Assembly (NCBI GenBank): GCA_964560875.1
Contig: CAZLMW010000137.1
Span: 1-20,063 of the forward strand
DNA: 20,063 nt
Direction: 5' to 3'
Source of the DNA: CAZLMW01 sp964560875
GTDB taxonomy: Bacteria > Myxococcota_A > UBA9042
This document shows positions 8,090 to 15,672 of the stretch, in pieces. Positions within the stretch are counted from its first letter, which is position 1. Every line of letters begins with the position of its first letter. A program made the translations under genes and the position numbers. The notes under the pieces were generated by a model. That model did no database searches, had not been told where the DNA came from, and saw only the letters and a program-made list of their open reading frames with translations.

Positions 8090-8137
8090 CCTGACGCCAA
8101 TGACCTGACGCGATTGACCCGACGCCCCTGACCTGGC
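8082..8137. repeat. Four degenerate 14-bp tandem units
   Basis: Units start at 8082, 8096, 8110 and 8124: gccaatgacctgac twice exactly, then gcgattgacccgac and gcccctgacctggc. The first unit contains the stop codon of the lipoprotein gene. The array fills the short space between two convergent genes and ends ten bases before the stop of the oxidoreductase. It has no obvious terminator shape. Confidence 0.75.
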
Positions 8138-8146
8138 GTTCGTCGG

Positions 8147-9031
8147 TCAGCCGCCGGCGTTCACGGTCGCGATCACCTTCTCAGCATACATCTTGAGCGC
8201 GCCGATCTTGCGCTCGATGGGTTCGTCGTCCTGCGCCATCTGGTAGCTGTTTCGGAAGCCGACGATGACGTCTGTAACGCCAAGGTCCGCGAGACGCTTC
8301 ACACCATCAGGACGGTAGGCGTCCATCGAGATAACGCCGATGCGAAATGGGCGGTCAGCTGTCCCGTATTCGTCTCGCAGCTCATTGAGTCGCGCGATCA
8401 GCCTGGCCAGCTCTTCCGCTGAGCCTCCAGCGTGTAGCCAACCATCTCCCGACCGTGCCGCACGCTTGAGCGCGGCTTCGGAGTGGCCGCCGATGAGAAT
8501 GGGCGTGGGCTGCACGGATACCGGACAAATCTGCAGCGACTCGAAGCTGTAGACCTCGCCATCGAACTTGAAGAAGGCGCCTTTTTCGAGCCCGCGGATG
8601 ATCGCGATCGACTCGTCCATGCGCTTGCCGCGGCGTTTCCACGGTACGTCCAGGATGCGGTAGTCATCGGGCCACGGACTCGAGCCGACCCCAAAGAGCA
8701 GCCTGCCGCCTGACATCACCGACACGGTCGACACCGCCTTGGCGACATGGACAGGGTGGCGAAGTGGCAGCTTGTAGACGAACGTCGTGAACGTCAGCGA
8801 TTCGGTGACAGCTGCGAGCGCACTGACCAGGTGCAGCGGCTCGAGGAAGGGCTTGTCCTTGAGGAATTCGCGGTTGCCGTCGGGCGTGTACGGGTACTTG
8901 CTGTCGCTCTCTTCGGGGTAGCAGATGCTGTCGGGGATGGTCATGCCGTGCCATCCCGACGCCTCGAGCGCGCGGGCAATCGGGGCGTAGAACGCGGGGT
9001 TGATCATCGCGTCGGCATAGTGAAAGCGCAT
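8147..9031 (-). CDS. Luciferase-like (LLM class) flavin or F420-dependent oxidoreductase
   Basis: The 294-residue protein is full length for the bacterial luciferase family (PF00296), a TIM-barrel fold using FMN or coenzyme F420. Supporting segments are DAMINPAFYAPIARALEASG at the N-terminus, LAAVTESLTFTTFVYKLPLRHPVHVAKAVSTV (helix and strand near the cofactor site), SGGRLLFGVGSSPWPDDY, KRRGKRMDESIAIIRGL, and PTPILIGGHSEAALKRAARSGDGWL. All are typical of LLM oxidoreductases. The substrate cannot be read from sequence, nor can the choice between FMN and F420. It is the last gene of the minus-strand operon, 47 bases after the ketosteroid-isomerase-like gene, suggesting action on a related small molecule. 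Confidence 0.9.
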   Translation of the reverse strand: MRFHYADAMINPAFYAPIARALEASGWHGMTIPDSICYPEESDSKYPYTPDGNREFLKDKPFLEPLHLVSALAAVTESLTFTTFVYKLPLRHPVHVAKAVSTVSVMSGGRLLFGVGSSPWPDDYRILDVPWKRRGKRMDESIAIIRGLEKGAFFKFDGEVYSFESLQICPVSVQPTPILIGGHSEAALKRAARSGDGWLHAGGSAEELARLIARLNELRDEYGTADRPFRIGVISMDAYRPDGVKRLADLGVTDVIVGFRNSYQMAQDDEPIERKIGALKMYAEKVIATVNAGG

Positions 9032-9078
9032 GGTCGGATTCCGGTTTGGCGGGGCGGGGGGGGACGGGGTCTTTGACC

Positions 9079-9483
9079 TCAGGGCTTCACGGGGGCGATG
9101 TCGCTCATCTCCCAGTAGCCGCGCAGGTTCGTGATGAAGCCGTCCGCGTCGACGGCGTAGGTGAAGACCGCCTCGACAGCGACCTTGTGATCGCCCGGCA
9201 GCGTCGTCGTGAGCGTGAGCAGGTGCGCGACTTCGGCGGCCGCGGTCCAGGAGCGGTGGCAGGTGACTTCGATGCGATTGGGCGCGATGTTCTGGTCCCA
9301 GAAGCGCTCGATGGCCGCCTTGCCGCGGTGGCCTTCCCCAACAGGGTCGAGCATCGACTTGCCGATCGGATCCTCGATGCAGGCGTTGTCGGCGAAGAGG
9401 GCGAGCCAGTCTTCCTTGCGGTGATTTTGCACACAGTCCAACGACTTGCGGGAGGCCTTGTACGCGGGGTTGTCGCGGTTCAT
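9079..9483 (-). CDS. Ketosteroid isomerase/SnoaL-like (NTF2-fold) protein
   Basis: An AGGAG ribosome binding site lies five bases before the ATG at 9483. The 134-residue length fits the NTF2-like superfamily. The segment NACIEDPIGKSML followed by GHRGKAAIERFWDQ matches steroid delta-isomerases, where the Asp in the EDP motif is the catalytic base; here it is Asp38. The C-terminal strand EAVFTYAVDADGFITNLRGYW is also typical. I cannot confidently place the second catalytic acid (Asp99 of the classical enzyme), so isomerase activity is uncertain; it may be a lyase, hydrolase or binding protein of the same fold. It lies 36 bases after the kinase and 47 before the LLM oxidoreductase, consistent with one transcript. 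Co-occurrence with an LLM enzyme suggests steroid- or polyketide-like substrates, by inference only. Confidence 0.8.
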   Translation of the reverse strand: MNRDNPAYKASRKSLDCVQNHRKEDWLALFADNACIEDPIGKSMLDPVGEGHRGKAAIERFWDQNIAPNRIEVTCHRSWTAAAEVAHLLTLTTTLPGDHKVAVEAVFTYAVDADGFITNLRGYWEMSDIAPVKP

Positions 9484-9519
9484 CGGGGCTCCTGGACGAT
9501 TGCTTCAGCCCGCCTCAAA

Positions 9520-12500
9520 TCAGCGTGCGGACAGGCGCAACGCGGTCGGCAGGGACATATCCCACGCCGCGTTGATTTCGTCGACAAGGTCCGCGGCTGG
9601 CCGAGTCAGCGTGTCGAGGTTCCAGGTGCGCACCGAGCCGTCCCAGCTCGCCGTCACCAGCTGACCGTGCACGTCGTCGAACGCCACATCGGCCACCAGC
9701 TTTTCGTGGCCGCGCAGCACGCCGAGTAGCCGCGACTTCTTCACGTCCCAGACCCGCGCGCTGCCGTCGCGCAGACCCGCCGCCAGACGTGTTCCGTCCC
9801 CGTTGAGCGCGATCCCATAGGTTCGGCCCAGGAGTGCTTCGACCGCGCCGATTTGGCGCCTTGAGGCGAGGTCTTCAATCACGATCGTGCCGCCTTGGAG
9901 CAGCGCCAGGACTTGGCCGTCGCCGGAGAGGGCGAGCCGCGCGACGGGCCGTTTGGCCGGCATGGTTGTCGGTTTGGGAGGGACGCCGTCGTCGATGCGG
10001 TGCAGCTGTCCTTTTTCGGTCGTGCCGATCGCGAACCTGAGGTCGTTGGGCACCGCGAGGTCTTGGAAGAAACCGCGGGCCATAAGGTGAACCTGTCGCT
10101 CCCCGCCGACAAAGCCGACCGCCGACAAGTGGTTGGAATAGGGCGCGACGAGCAGCCAGCCACTCTTGAGCCAGGCGGCGCGCTTCATTCCGGCGCCGGG
10201 CACGGTTCGAATCGGCCGCCAGGGGTCGGTTTGGTACAGGCGCAGCGCGGGACTGCCGGCGGCCCAGGCGGCGAATTGGCGTCCGCCGTTTCGGAACTGT
10301 CCGCCCTTGAGCACGCGCCTTTGGAAGCGGTCGGAGTAGACCAGCTTGCCGGACGTGTGCTCGTGAATGCGCAGCTGGCCGGTGCCCGACAAGATGGCGA
10401 GGGTGTCCCCGTCTGGCGACACGGTTACGGAGCTCAAACCTGCGCGGATCGGGCCGCTCCAAACACGGATGGCCACCGCTTTTTCGGGGAGCCGCCAGCG
10501 CTTCAGATCTTCGCCGAATGTCCACAGCTCGTCGTCGCGCCATCGCGCCGCGAACACCGCTGCGCCTGGGATTCGCGTCGTGACAAGTCCCTCGCCGATG
10601 TCCCAGGTGGTCACGTGGCCGCGGTCACTGACGACAGCGGCGATGGGGCGTGTCGGGTGTGGTTGGATGGCGGAGACCTGGTCGCCTTGGAGGCGCCCGA
10701 TGAGCTGTTTGCGGCCCTCGCTGATGTGGACAAGCGCCAGCGAGCCGTCCCGTGTGCCGACGATGAGGGTCGCGCCACCGGGCAACCAAGCGGCTGCGGT
10801 TGCGCCCTGCTGGGGGGCGAAATCGGCTTGGATCCGCAGGCGTGGACGCGTTGGTTCGAGCGGCCGCACCACAACCACGGCGCCGTCGTCGCAGACCATA
10901 GCCACTTGCTCGCCATCTTCATGCAGCGTCGCCACGCTGAGCGGCGGGATTCCAGCGCATTGCATGGGGACGGTCGACGTGGCGGCGTCGGGCAGCACGA
11001 AGACGATGCCGGGCGGTCCATACAGCAGGACCTGCTCGCCGGCGGTGGCGGGTTCGAGCAAGCGCCCGGGGCGAAACGCGAGAAGGCGGCCTGTCTCTTT
11101 GCCGGTCGCCGTGTCGGCCACGAACTGTTGCTGCCGATGAAAGATGACGGTCTTGCCCGCCTTGTCGGAAACCACGACGTCACCGACCGGGCCCTCTCGA
11201 TTCCAGGCCCTCTGGTAGCCGCCGTCGCGCCACCGCCACACCGACCCGCCGTCGGGACCCGCGCAGCCGATGCTGTCGCCGCTCTTGGACGGGTGAATGC
11301 GAGCGCATGGTGGCAGAGAGACCCGCGCGACGAGCTTGGGCCGCGGTGCCGCGCTGAAGCCGGCAAGGATCCCACGTGCTTCGGCGTTGTCGCGCCGTTT
11401 CAGAGCGGCGGCGGCGAAGATCTCGGCCAGGGCACGGTGGCCGCGTGTCATCGCAGTCTTCGCGTGTTGGAGCAGCGAGTCTGCGAGGTTGGCATCGGCG
11501 TCGCGTCGCGCGTTGACGGCCTTGGCCTCGGCGTCAATAGCGCGGTCTCGTTCCTGGGCGGTTCGTTGAAAAGACCCCACCGCGACGGCTGAGACGACCA
11601 CGAGTGCGATCGCGGCAACCGCGAGGGGAGCCCGCCACGCGGAGACGAGCCGTTCGAGCAATTCCAGCTGCGTGTAGTCGTGCGCGTGGACCCGGCGACC
11701 ATCGAGGTAGCGCTCCACATCGTCGGCGAGGTCCTTCGCGTTTTCGTAGCGGTCTGCGGCCCGTCGTGCGGTCGCGCGCAGCACGATGGCCGCGAGCTCA
11801 GGCGGCGCTTCAGGCATCCGGCTGCGCAGGTCGGGGACGTCCTCGTTGCGCATCGAAGCGACCATTTCGTCGCCGCTCTTGCCGATCAATGGATGCTCGC
11901 CCGCCACGAGCTGCCACAACACGACGCCGAGGCTGAAGACATCGCTCGCGGACGTCGCAGGTTCGCCGCGTGCCTGCTCGGGGCTCATGTAGGCGGGGGT
12001 TCCGACGACAGCGCCGATGCGGGTCAGCTCGGGAGCATCCGCAAGGAGGTTATCGCCGCCGGCCCCCGCGTCGTCGCCAAGTTCCCAGCGGGCCAAGCCC
12101 CAATCGGCCACCTGGGTCTCGCCGAACTCGCCGACGAGGATGTTGTCGGGTTTGACGTCGCGGTGAATGACGCCGGCTCGGTGCGCGAAGCCGACCGCCT
12201 CGCACGCGTTGAGGAAATGGCGCAGCAAGCGCAGGCGTTCGGACAGGCCGAAAGCTTCTTCGGCGGCAGCGGCCAGGGTCTTGCCGCGCACGAGGCGCAT
12301 CACGTAAAACGGCGCGCCTGTCTCATCCCGGCCGGCATCGAGCACGGGAACGATGGCCGGGTGCTCGAGCAGACCGGTGATGCGGGCCTCTTGCGCCAGG
12401 CGTTTGCCGACGTCTTCGCGGCGCGCCAAGCCGGGCGCCAAACGCTTGAGGGCGACGTCGCGACCCAGCAGCCGATCGTGGGCGACCAGCACCTGTCCCA

Positions 12501-12693
12501 TGCCGCCACGGCCGAGCTCTCCGCGCAGCTCGTAGCGCCCGAGGACGACGCTGTCAGCGGTCTCATGGGCGGGTTTGTCAGCCTCGGATTCGTGCAGCCA
12601 CGGGGCGCCGCTTACCGCCTGACCGGGGCTTGAACCTCCCCATTCCGCGGCGCCCCAGTCGACGTCGGGTTGGGGATCGTCAGGTGTGGTCAT
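9520..12693 (-). CDS. Transmembrane Ser/Thr protein kinase with C-terminal WD40-like propeller
   Basis: The ATG at 12693 gives 1057 residues and overlaps the FHA gene end by 14 bases, implying coupled translation. The Hanks-type kinase domain spans about 54-330: glycine loop GRGGMGQV (61-68), ATP-binding Lys83 in VALKRL, Glu102 in helix C, catalytic loop HRDVKPDN (177-184), DWG in place of DFG (197-199), GTPAYMSPEQA (231-241) and SDVFSLGVVLW (250-260). All catalytic residues are present. One membrane helix lies at about 355-375, followed by a coiled-coil-like stretch (about 376-420). The remainder is WD40-like repeats, clearest near the end (GH...DGSVRTWN, about 995-1025). The topology puts the kinase in the cytoplasm and the propeller outside. 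Upstream FHA-winged-helix protein is a likely phosphorylation partner. Confidence 0.95.
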   Translation of the reverse strand: MTTPDDPQPDVDWGAAEWGGSSPGQAVSGAPWLHESEADKPAHETADSVVLGRYELRGELGRGGMGQVLVAHDRLLGRDVALKRLAPGLARREDVGKRLAQEARITGLLEHPAIVPVLDAGRDETGAPFYVMRLVRGKTLAAAAEEAFGLSERLRLLRHFLNACEAVGFAHRAGVIHRDVKPDNILVGEFGETQVADWGLARWELGDDAGAGGDNLLADAPELTRIGAVVGTPAYMSPEQARGEPATSASDVFSLGVVLWQLVAGEHPLIGKSGDEMVASMRNEDVPDLRSRMPEAPPELAAIVLRATARRAADRYENAKDLADDVERYLDGRRVHAHDYTQLELLERLVSAWRAPLAVAAIALVVVSAVAVGSFQRTAQERDRAIDAEAKAVNARRDADANLADSLLQHAKTAMTRGHRALAEIFAAAALKRRDNAEARGILAGFSAAPRPKLVARVSLPPCARIHPSKSGDSIGCAGPDGGSVWRWRDGGYQRAWNREGPVGDVVVSDKAGKTVIFHRQQQFVADTATGKETGRLLAFRPGRLLEPATAGEQVLLYGPPGIVFVLPDAATSTVPMQCAGIPPLSVATLHEDGEQVAMVCDDGAVVVVRPLEPTRPRLRIQADFAPQQGATAAAWLPGGATLIVGTRDGSLALVHISEGRKQLIGRLQGDQVSAIQPHPTRPIAAVVSDRGHVTTWDIGEGLVTTRIPGAAVFAARWRDDELWTFGEDLKRWRLPEKAVAIRVWSGPIRAGLSSVTVSPDGDTLAILSGTGQLRIHEHTSGKLVYSDRFQRRVLKGGQFRNGGRQFAAWAAGSPALRLYQTDPWRPIRTVPGAGMKRAAWLKSGWLLVAPYSNHLSAVGFVGGERQVHLMARGFFQDLAVPNDLRFAIGTTEKGQLHRIDDGVPPKPTTMPAKRPVARLALSGDGQVLALLQGGTIVIEDLASRRQIGAVEALLGRTYGIALNGDGTRLAAGLRDGSARVWDVKKSRLLGVLRGHEKLVADVAFDDVHGQLVTASWDGSVRTWNLDTLTRPAADLVDEINAAWDMSLPTALRLSAR

Positions 12694-13579
12694 CGACCCG
12701 ATCGGCCTCGTACAGCAGCAGCTCGACCATCCCGGTGCCCCCGGCGCGGACGAGATCGCTGCGAATCCTGGCGCCACGCAGCTTGCGCCGTAGTCGGGCG
12801 AGCGAGATGTCCCACTTGCGACGCAATGAGCTCCTGTCGTCGGTGGATGACCAGATCTCGCCGGCGAGGATATGCCACTTCACGGGGCCGCCGAACGCGA
12901 CGAGCTCCGAGATGATGCGCGCCGAGATGCCGTCGAGCGCGAGCACCAGGCTGCCTTCGCGATGCAGATGAACGGTGTCGAAGTGGGCGACGATGTGCAG
13001 CGGTCGTTGTACGCCGCCTTCAAGCCGCGTCGCCGGACTCGCCGAAAGCTCGAGTGGAACCGCAACGGCTGTGAATTTGATGCCGTCGATGGCGAAGGTG
13101 TCGCCCACGTGAATGGGCCGGGCGTCGCTGTCCCCGATCTTGAGCCGCCAGCCATCGCCTGTGCTGTAAAGGTGCGCCGCCGCTTCGGCCTTGTAGCGGG
13201 CCTCCAACGCCGGTCGCGGTCGCATGAAGAGGCTGTTGGCGCCGCTGAGCACTTGCCGCGCGAGGCCGTCGCCTTCAAGGGCCATGACGGCGTCGGGCAA
13301 CGCGACATCTTCGACCGTGATGGTCAGGTCCCGAGCCGGCTGAATCGCCACTCCGGGTTGGAGCACCACTTCCGAGACCGGCTTGTTGTCGACAGCAAAG
13401 ACCCCGCGCAAAGCGAGCAGCTTCAGCTCCCGTCCACGCAAGCTGACCAGACCGTGGGCCTCCGAGATGCGCGCGTCGTCGATGTGCAGCGCGGCATATT
13501 CGAGCCGGCCGATGAGATCCCCCGGACCCAGGACGTGCAGTGTCCCGTCGGGAAGTCGAAAACGGACGTATGCGTGCAT
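12680..13579 (-). CDS. FHA domain protein with C-terminal winged-helix DNA-binding domain
   Basis: The 299-residue protein begins with a forkhead-associated domain (about 3-90), a phosphothreonine-binding fold. The hallmark residues are present: Gly24-Arg25, Ser39 and His42 (RISEAHG), and Asn65 in VDNKPV. A middle beta-rich region (118-176) has FHA-like text (GWRLKIGD...IHVGDTFAIDG) and may be a second degenerate domain. Residues about 205-290 resemble an OmpR/PhoB-type winged helix: LALDGISARIISELVAFGG, then WHILAGEIWSS, then SLARLRRKLRG and RAGGTGMVELLL, matching the RLRRKL...RGxGY pattern. There is no signal peptide, so it acts in the cytoplasm. It is the first gene of the operon and overlaps the kinase. 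The likely job is transcription control gated by kinase phosphorylation; targets are unknown. Confidence 0.85.
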   Translation of the reverse strand: MHAYVRFRLPDGTLHVLGPGDLIGRLEYAALHIDDARISEAHGLVSLRGRELKLLALRGVFAVDNKPVSEVVLQPGVAIQPARDLTITVEDVALPDAVMALEGDGLARQVLSGANSLFMRPRPALEARYKAEAAAHLYSTGDGWRLKIGDSDARPIHVGDTFAIDGIKFTAVAVPLELSASPATRLEGGVQRPLHIVAHFDTVHLHREGSLVLALDGISARIISELVAFGGPVKWHILAGEIWSSTDDRSSLRRKWDISLARLRRKLRGARIRSDLVRAGGTGMVELLLYEADRVDDHT

Positions 13580-13751
13580 GAGGCCTGGTTCGCCAAGGGG
13601 GCAGGACGGGCAAAATCCCTACGGGCCCTGACCGTAGCATCTGCGGCACATTTTGCCATCGGCTGCGCCCGTCCGCGCACAAAAACGAACGCTGGAAAGC
13701 GCCGCGCCGTGCCGCTACGCTGCCGTTCTCATCCAGCCCTCGGAGCGTCCC
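13580..13751. promoter_or_regulatory. Divergent promoter region of the FHA-kinase operon
   Basis: The 172 bases between the FHA gene and the plus-strand gene at 13752 must hold both promoters. A short inverted repeat CTACGG (13619-13624) and CCGTAG (13632-13637) around a 7-base centre could be an operator, perhaps for the winged-helix protein itself. No convincing -10/-35 elements are visible. Confidence 0.35.
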
Positions 13752-14093
13752 ATGCCCGCCAAGCTCGCCGATCTCATCGCCGGTTCCAGCGAAGAAGAAG
13801 AGGCCGAAGCGCCACCGGTTATCGGTCCCGATGCGAGCGATGAGGCCAAGGCGGTGCGCGCCGCGATCGTGCAGGCCGTGCAGACGATGACCGCCGCAGA
13901 AGACATCGAGGTCGAGCCCGAAAACCTCGACCCGCTCGCCGACGAGCTGACGATCGCGGCGATGGACGCGCACAACCCCAAGCACGTGCTCAAGATCCTG
14001 CGCAAGACGCTGCTCGACTCCGAGTGCGTCGAAGAGATCTACTGCGACGACCGCAAGATCCGCACCGCGTTCCGGCGCGCGCTGGGCGGCTAA
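13752..14093 (+). CDS. Small acidic hypothetical protein
   Basis: The ATG at 13752 has GGAG seven bases upstream; a longer in-frame extension to 13653 looks non-coding. The 113-residue product starts with a helix and an acidic run (SSEEEEAEAPP), followed by a helical domain (SDEAKAVRAAIVQAVQTM, DPLADELTIAAMDAHNPKHVLKIL) and a C-terminal segment with two cysteines (DSECVEEIYCDDRKIRTAFRRALGG). There is no signal peptide or membrane helix. It is transcribed divergently from the FHA-kinase operon and could be controlled with it, or be a kinase substrate, by position only. I do not recognise the family. Confidence 0.65.
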   Translation: MPAKLADLIAGSSEEEEAEAPPVIGPDASDEAKAVRAAIVQAVQTMTAAEDIEVEPENLDPLADELTIAAMDAHNPKHVLKILRKTLLDSECVEEIYCDDRKIRTAFRRALGG

Positions 14094-14274
14094 CCCCGGC
14101 TGACCCGGTACCAGAGCCAGCCTCAGCCAAGCTCGACGCGGACCGTCTGGATCAACACGCAGCAGGGCCCCAGGGGCGGGGCGCCGAGCGTGTACCCGCG
14201 CTCTACCCGCCTGACCACCGGCCGCGGCAGACTCGTTGGTTCACCTGTCTTTTCGCTTCGATGTTGGGCGCGAA

Positions 14275-15585
14275 TCAGCTGGTGTGCATCCGCGCGATGA
14301 CGCGGTTGAAGGCACCGTAGGCGGCCGCCATGCGGGTGTCATAGGCGTTGGCCGCGTATCCGGGACCGTTGTAGAGGTAGGCGAAATTGGCCCAGTTCTT
14401 CGACGTCGCCGCCCGCATCAAGCCCAGGCTGGTGCGGATGAACTCGAACAGGCCGGCCAGCTGGGCTTTTTCGCTCGCCTTCATGTCCTCGTACATGTCC
14501 TTGGCGTCCGCATAGCCGACGCGCTGGGCGTTGAAGCCCATGATCTGCGCGGCGCCCATGCTGATCGACTCGTAGGCGGCGCTTTCGTTGATCTCCCGGG
14601 CGCGGCTGAGCGCGTCGTGTTCGTCCGACTGGCGACCGGTATGGCGCACCCACACGTTTTGACCGGTCAGGTCGCGGAAGATGTGTTTCTCAAAGCGGAT
14701 GACCATCGTGCCGTCGGACGTGAACCCGCCGCCGTTGCTCTCGACCTCCAGCACCGCGGCCGCCACGGCTGTTTCGATTCCGAGCTTGCCGGCTTGCTCC
14801 TTGATGAACTTGCCCTTGGTGTTCCAGAGCCGCGCCATGTTGCGTTCGAGCGGCGTGTTGCCGACCGCCATCGGGCCATCGGGCGACATGCCTTCGTTGT
14901 TTTCGGCGGCGTTGTTGGGGCTGTTGCTGCGGCTCGTGTCGTTGGCGTTGTTGGCGTCTTCCTCGGCCGCCGGGTCAGCCTGGCTCGGATCGACGACGGG
15001 CGCGGGTGACGGCTCGCTCTCGCTGACGGGGGCGGCGGGGCCTGCGGGTTCTCCGTTGGGCGGTCCGAGCCGAAGTTTCATGCCAGCGACCAGCAGGTTG
15101 GGGTTGTGGAGCTTGTCGCGGTTCCATTTCCACAAGTCGGCCCATTTCCCGGCGTCGCCGAGCTCCTTCTTCGCGATGATGTGCAGGTTGTCGCCCCGGT
15201 GCACGGTGTAGGTACGTTCGGGCGTGGCCTCGCTGGCGGGCTGGTCTTCGGCGGGTGTGGTGGCCGATGCCGGCCGCAGGTGCTCGGGGATCTGCAGCAC
15301 GGTGCCGATCGCGATGCTGTGACGGTTTGGCAGGACGTCACGGTTGGCGGCGTACAGCCCGACCCACTTGGTGCCGTCGCCGAGCAGCGTGGCCGCGACA
15401 TCCCACAGCGAGTCGCCGGGTTTGACGGTGTACGTGGGTGCGATGGCGGGTCGGACGGACTCGCGGCCCTCGGAGTAGGTGCCGCCTGCCGCTGGATGCG
15501 CTGGCGAGGAGGCGCGATTGGCTGCGGTGCGGTCGTGCCCGCCGGAAGCGGCGGCGTTGCGCGGTCGTCTGTCGTGTTGTGGCAT
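14275..15585 (-). CDS. Two-LysM N-acetylmuramidase without a signal peptide
   Basis: The ATG at 15585 has GGAAG upstream and gives 436 residues; an in-frame ATG at 15657 is possible. Residues 51-103 and 126-175 are LysM domains (YTVKPGDSLWDVAATLLGD and YTVHRGDNLHIIAKKELGD), which bind peptidoglycan. A Pro/Ala/Asn linker follows (176-245). Residues 247-436 fit the N-acetylmuramidase family PF11860: AAVLEVESNGGGF with the candidate catalytic Glu at 280 or 282, VIRFEKHIFR, ISMGAAQIMGFN, and YNGPGYAANAYDTRMAAAY. The family is common in phage endolysins. No signal peptide is visible, so release would need lysis, a phage-like or contractile injection particle, or another route. It lies downstream of the frameshifted fibrinogen-like gene, 87 bases away. 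Confidence 0.88.
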   Translation of the reverse strand: MPQHDRRPRNAAASGGHDRTAANRASSPAHPAAGGTYSEGRESVRPAIAPTYTVKPGDSLWDVAATLLGDGTKWVGLYAANRDVLPNRHSIAIGTVLQIPEHLRPASATTPAEDQPASEATPERTYTVHRGDNLHIIAKKELGDAGKWADLWKWNRDKLHNPNLLVAGMKLRLGPPNGEPAGPAAPVSESEPSPAPVVDPSQADPAAEEDANNANDTSRSNSPNNAAENNEGMSPDGPMAVGNTPLERNMARLWNTKGKFIKEQAGKLGIETAVAAAVLEVESNGGGFTSDGTMVIRFEKHIFRDLTGQNVWVRHTGRQSDEHDALSRAREINESAAYESISMGAAQIMGFNAQRVGYADAKDMYEDMKASEKAQLAGLFEFIRTSLGLMRAATSKNWANFAYLYNGPGYAANAYDTRMAAAYGAFNRVIARMHTS

Positions 15586-15672
15586 CGGCTGCTTCCAGGC
15601 GCCGATCGTCTCGGCGGTGCGGAGGCCATTGTGGGGTCGAAGCGGTCCGCCCGCCATGGTTCAGGAACGCAT

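Noticed and set aside
7437..8108. 223-residue frame running through the 100 N
   Set aside because: The N run and the duplicated 55 bases shift the frame by two; the tail after the gap (RVPRRSSAAT...) is an artefact.
9895..12633. Long plus-strand frames (565 and 317 residues) over the kinase gene
   Set aside because: They are antisense to a kinase with all catalytic motifs; no domain features of their own.
14094..14274. Minus-strand frame ending RVERGYTLGAPPLGPCC-type text after the muramidase
   Set aside because: Under 60 residues, no ribosome binding site, and the opposite strand looks equally plausible. Kept only as a possible relic.
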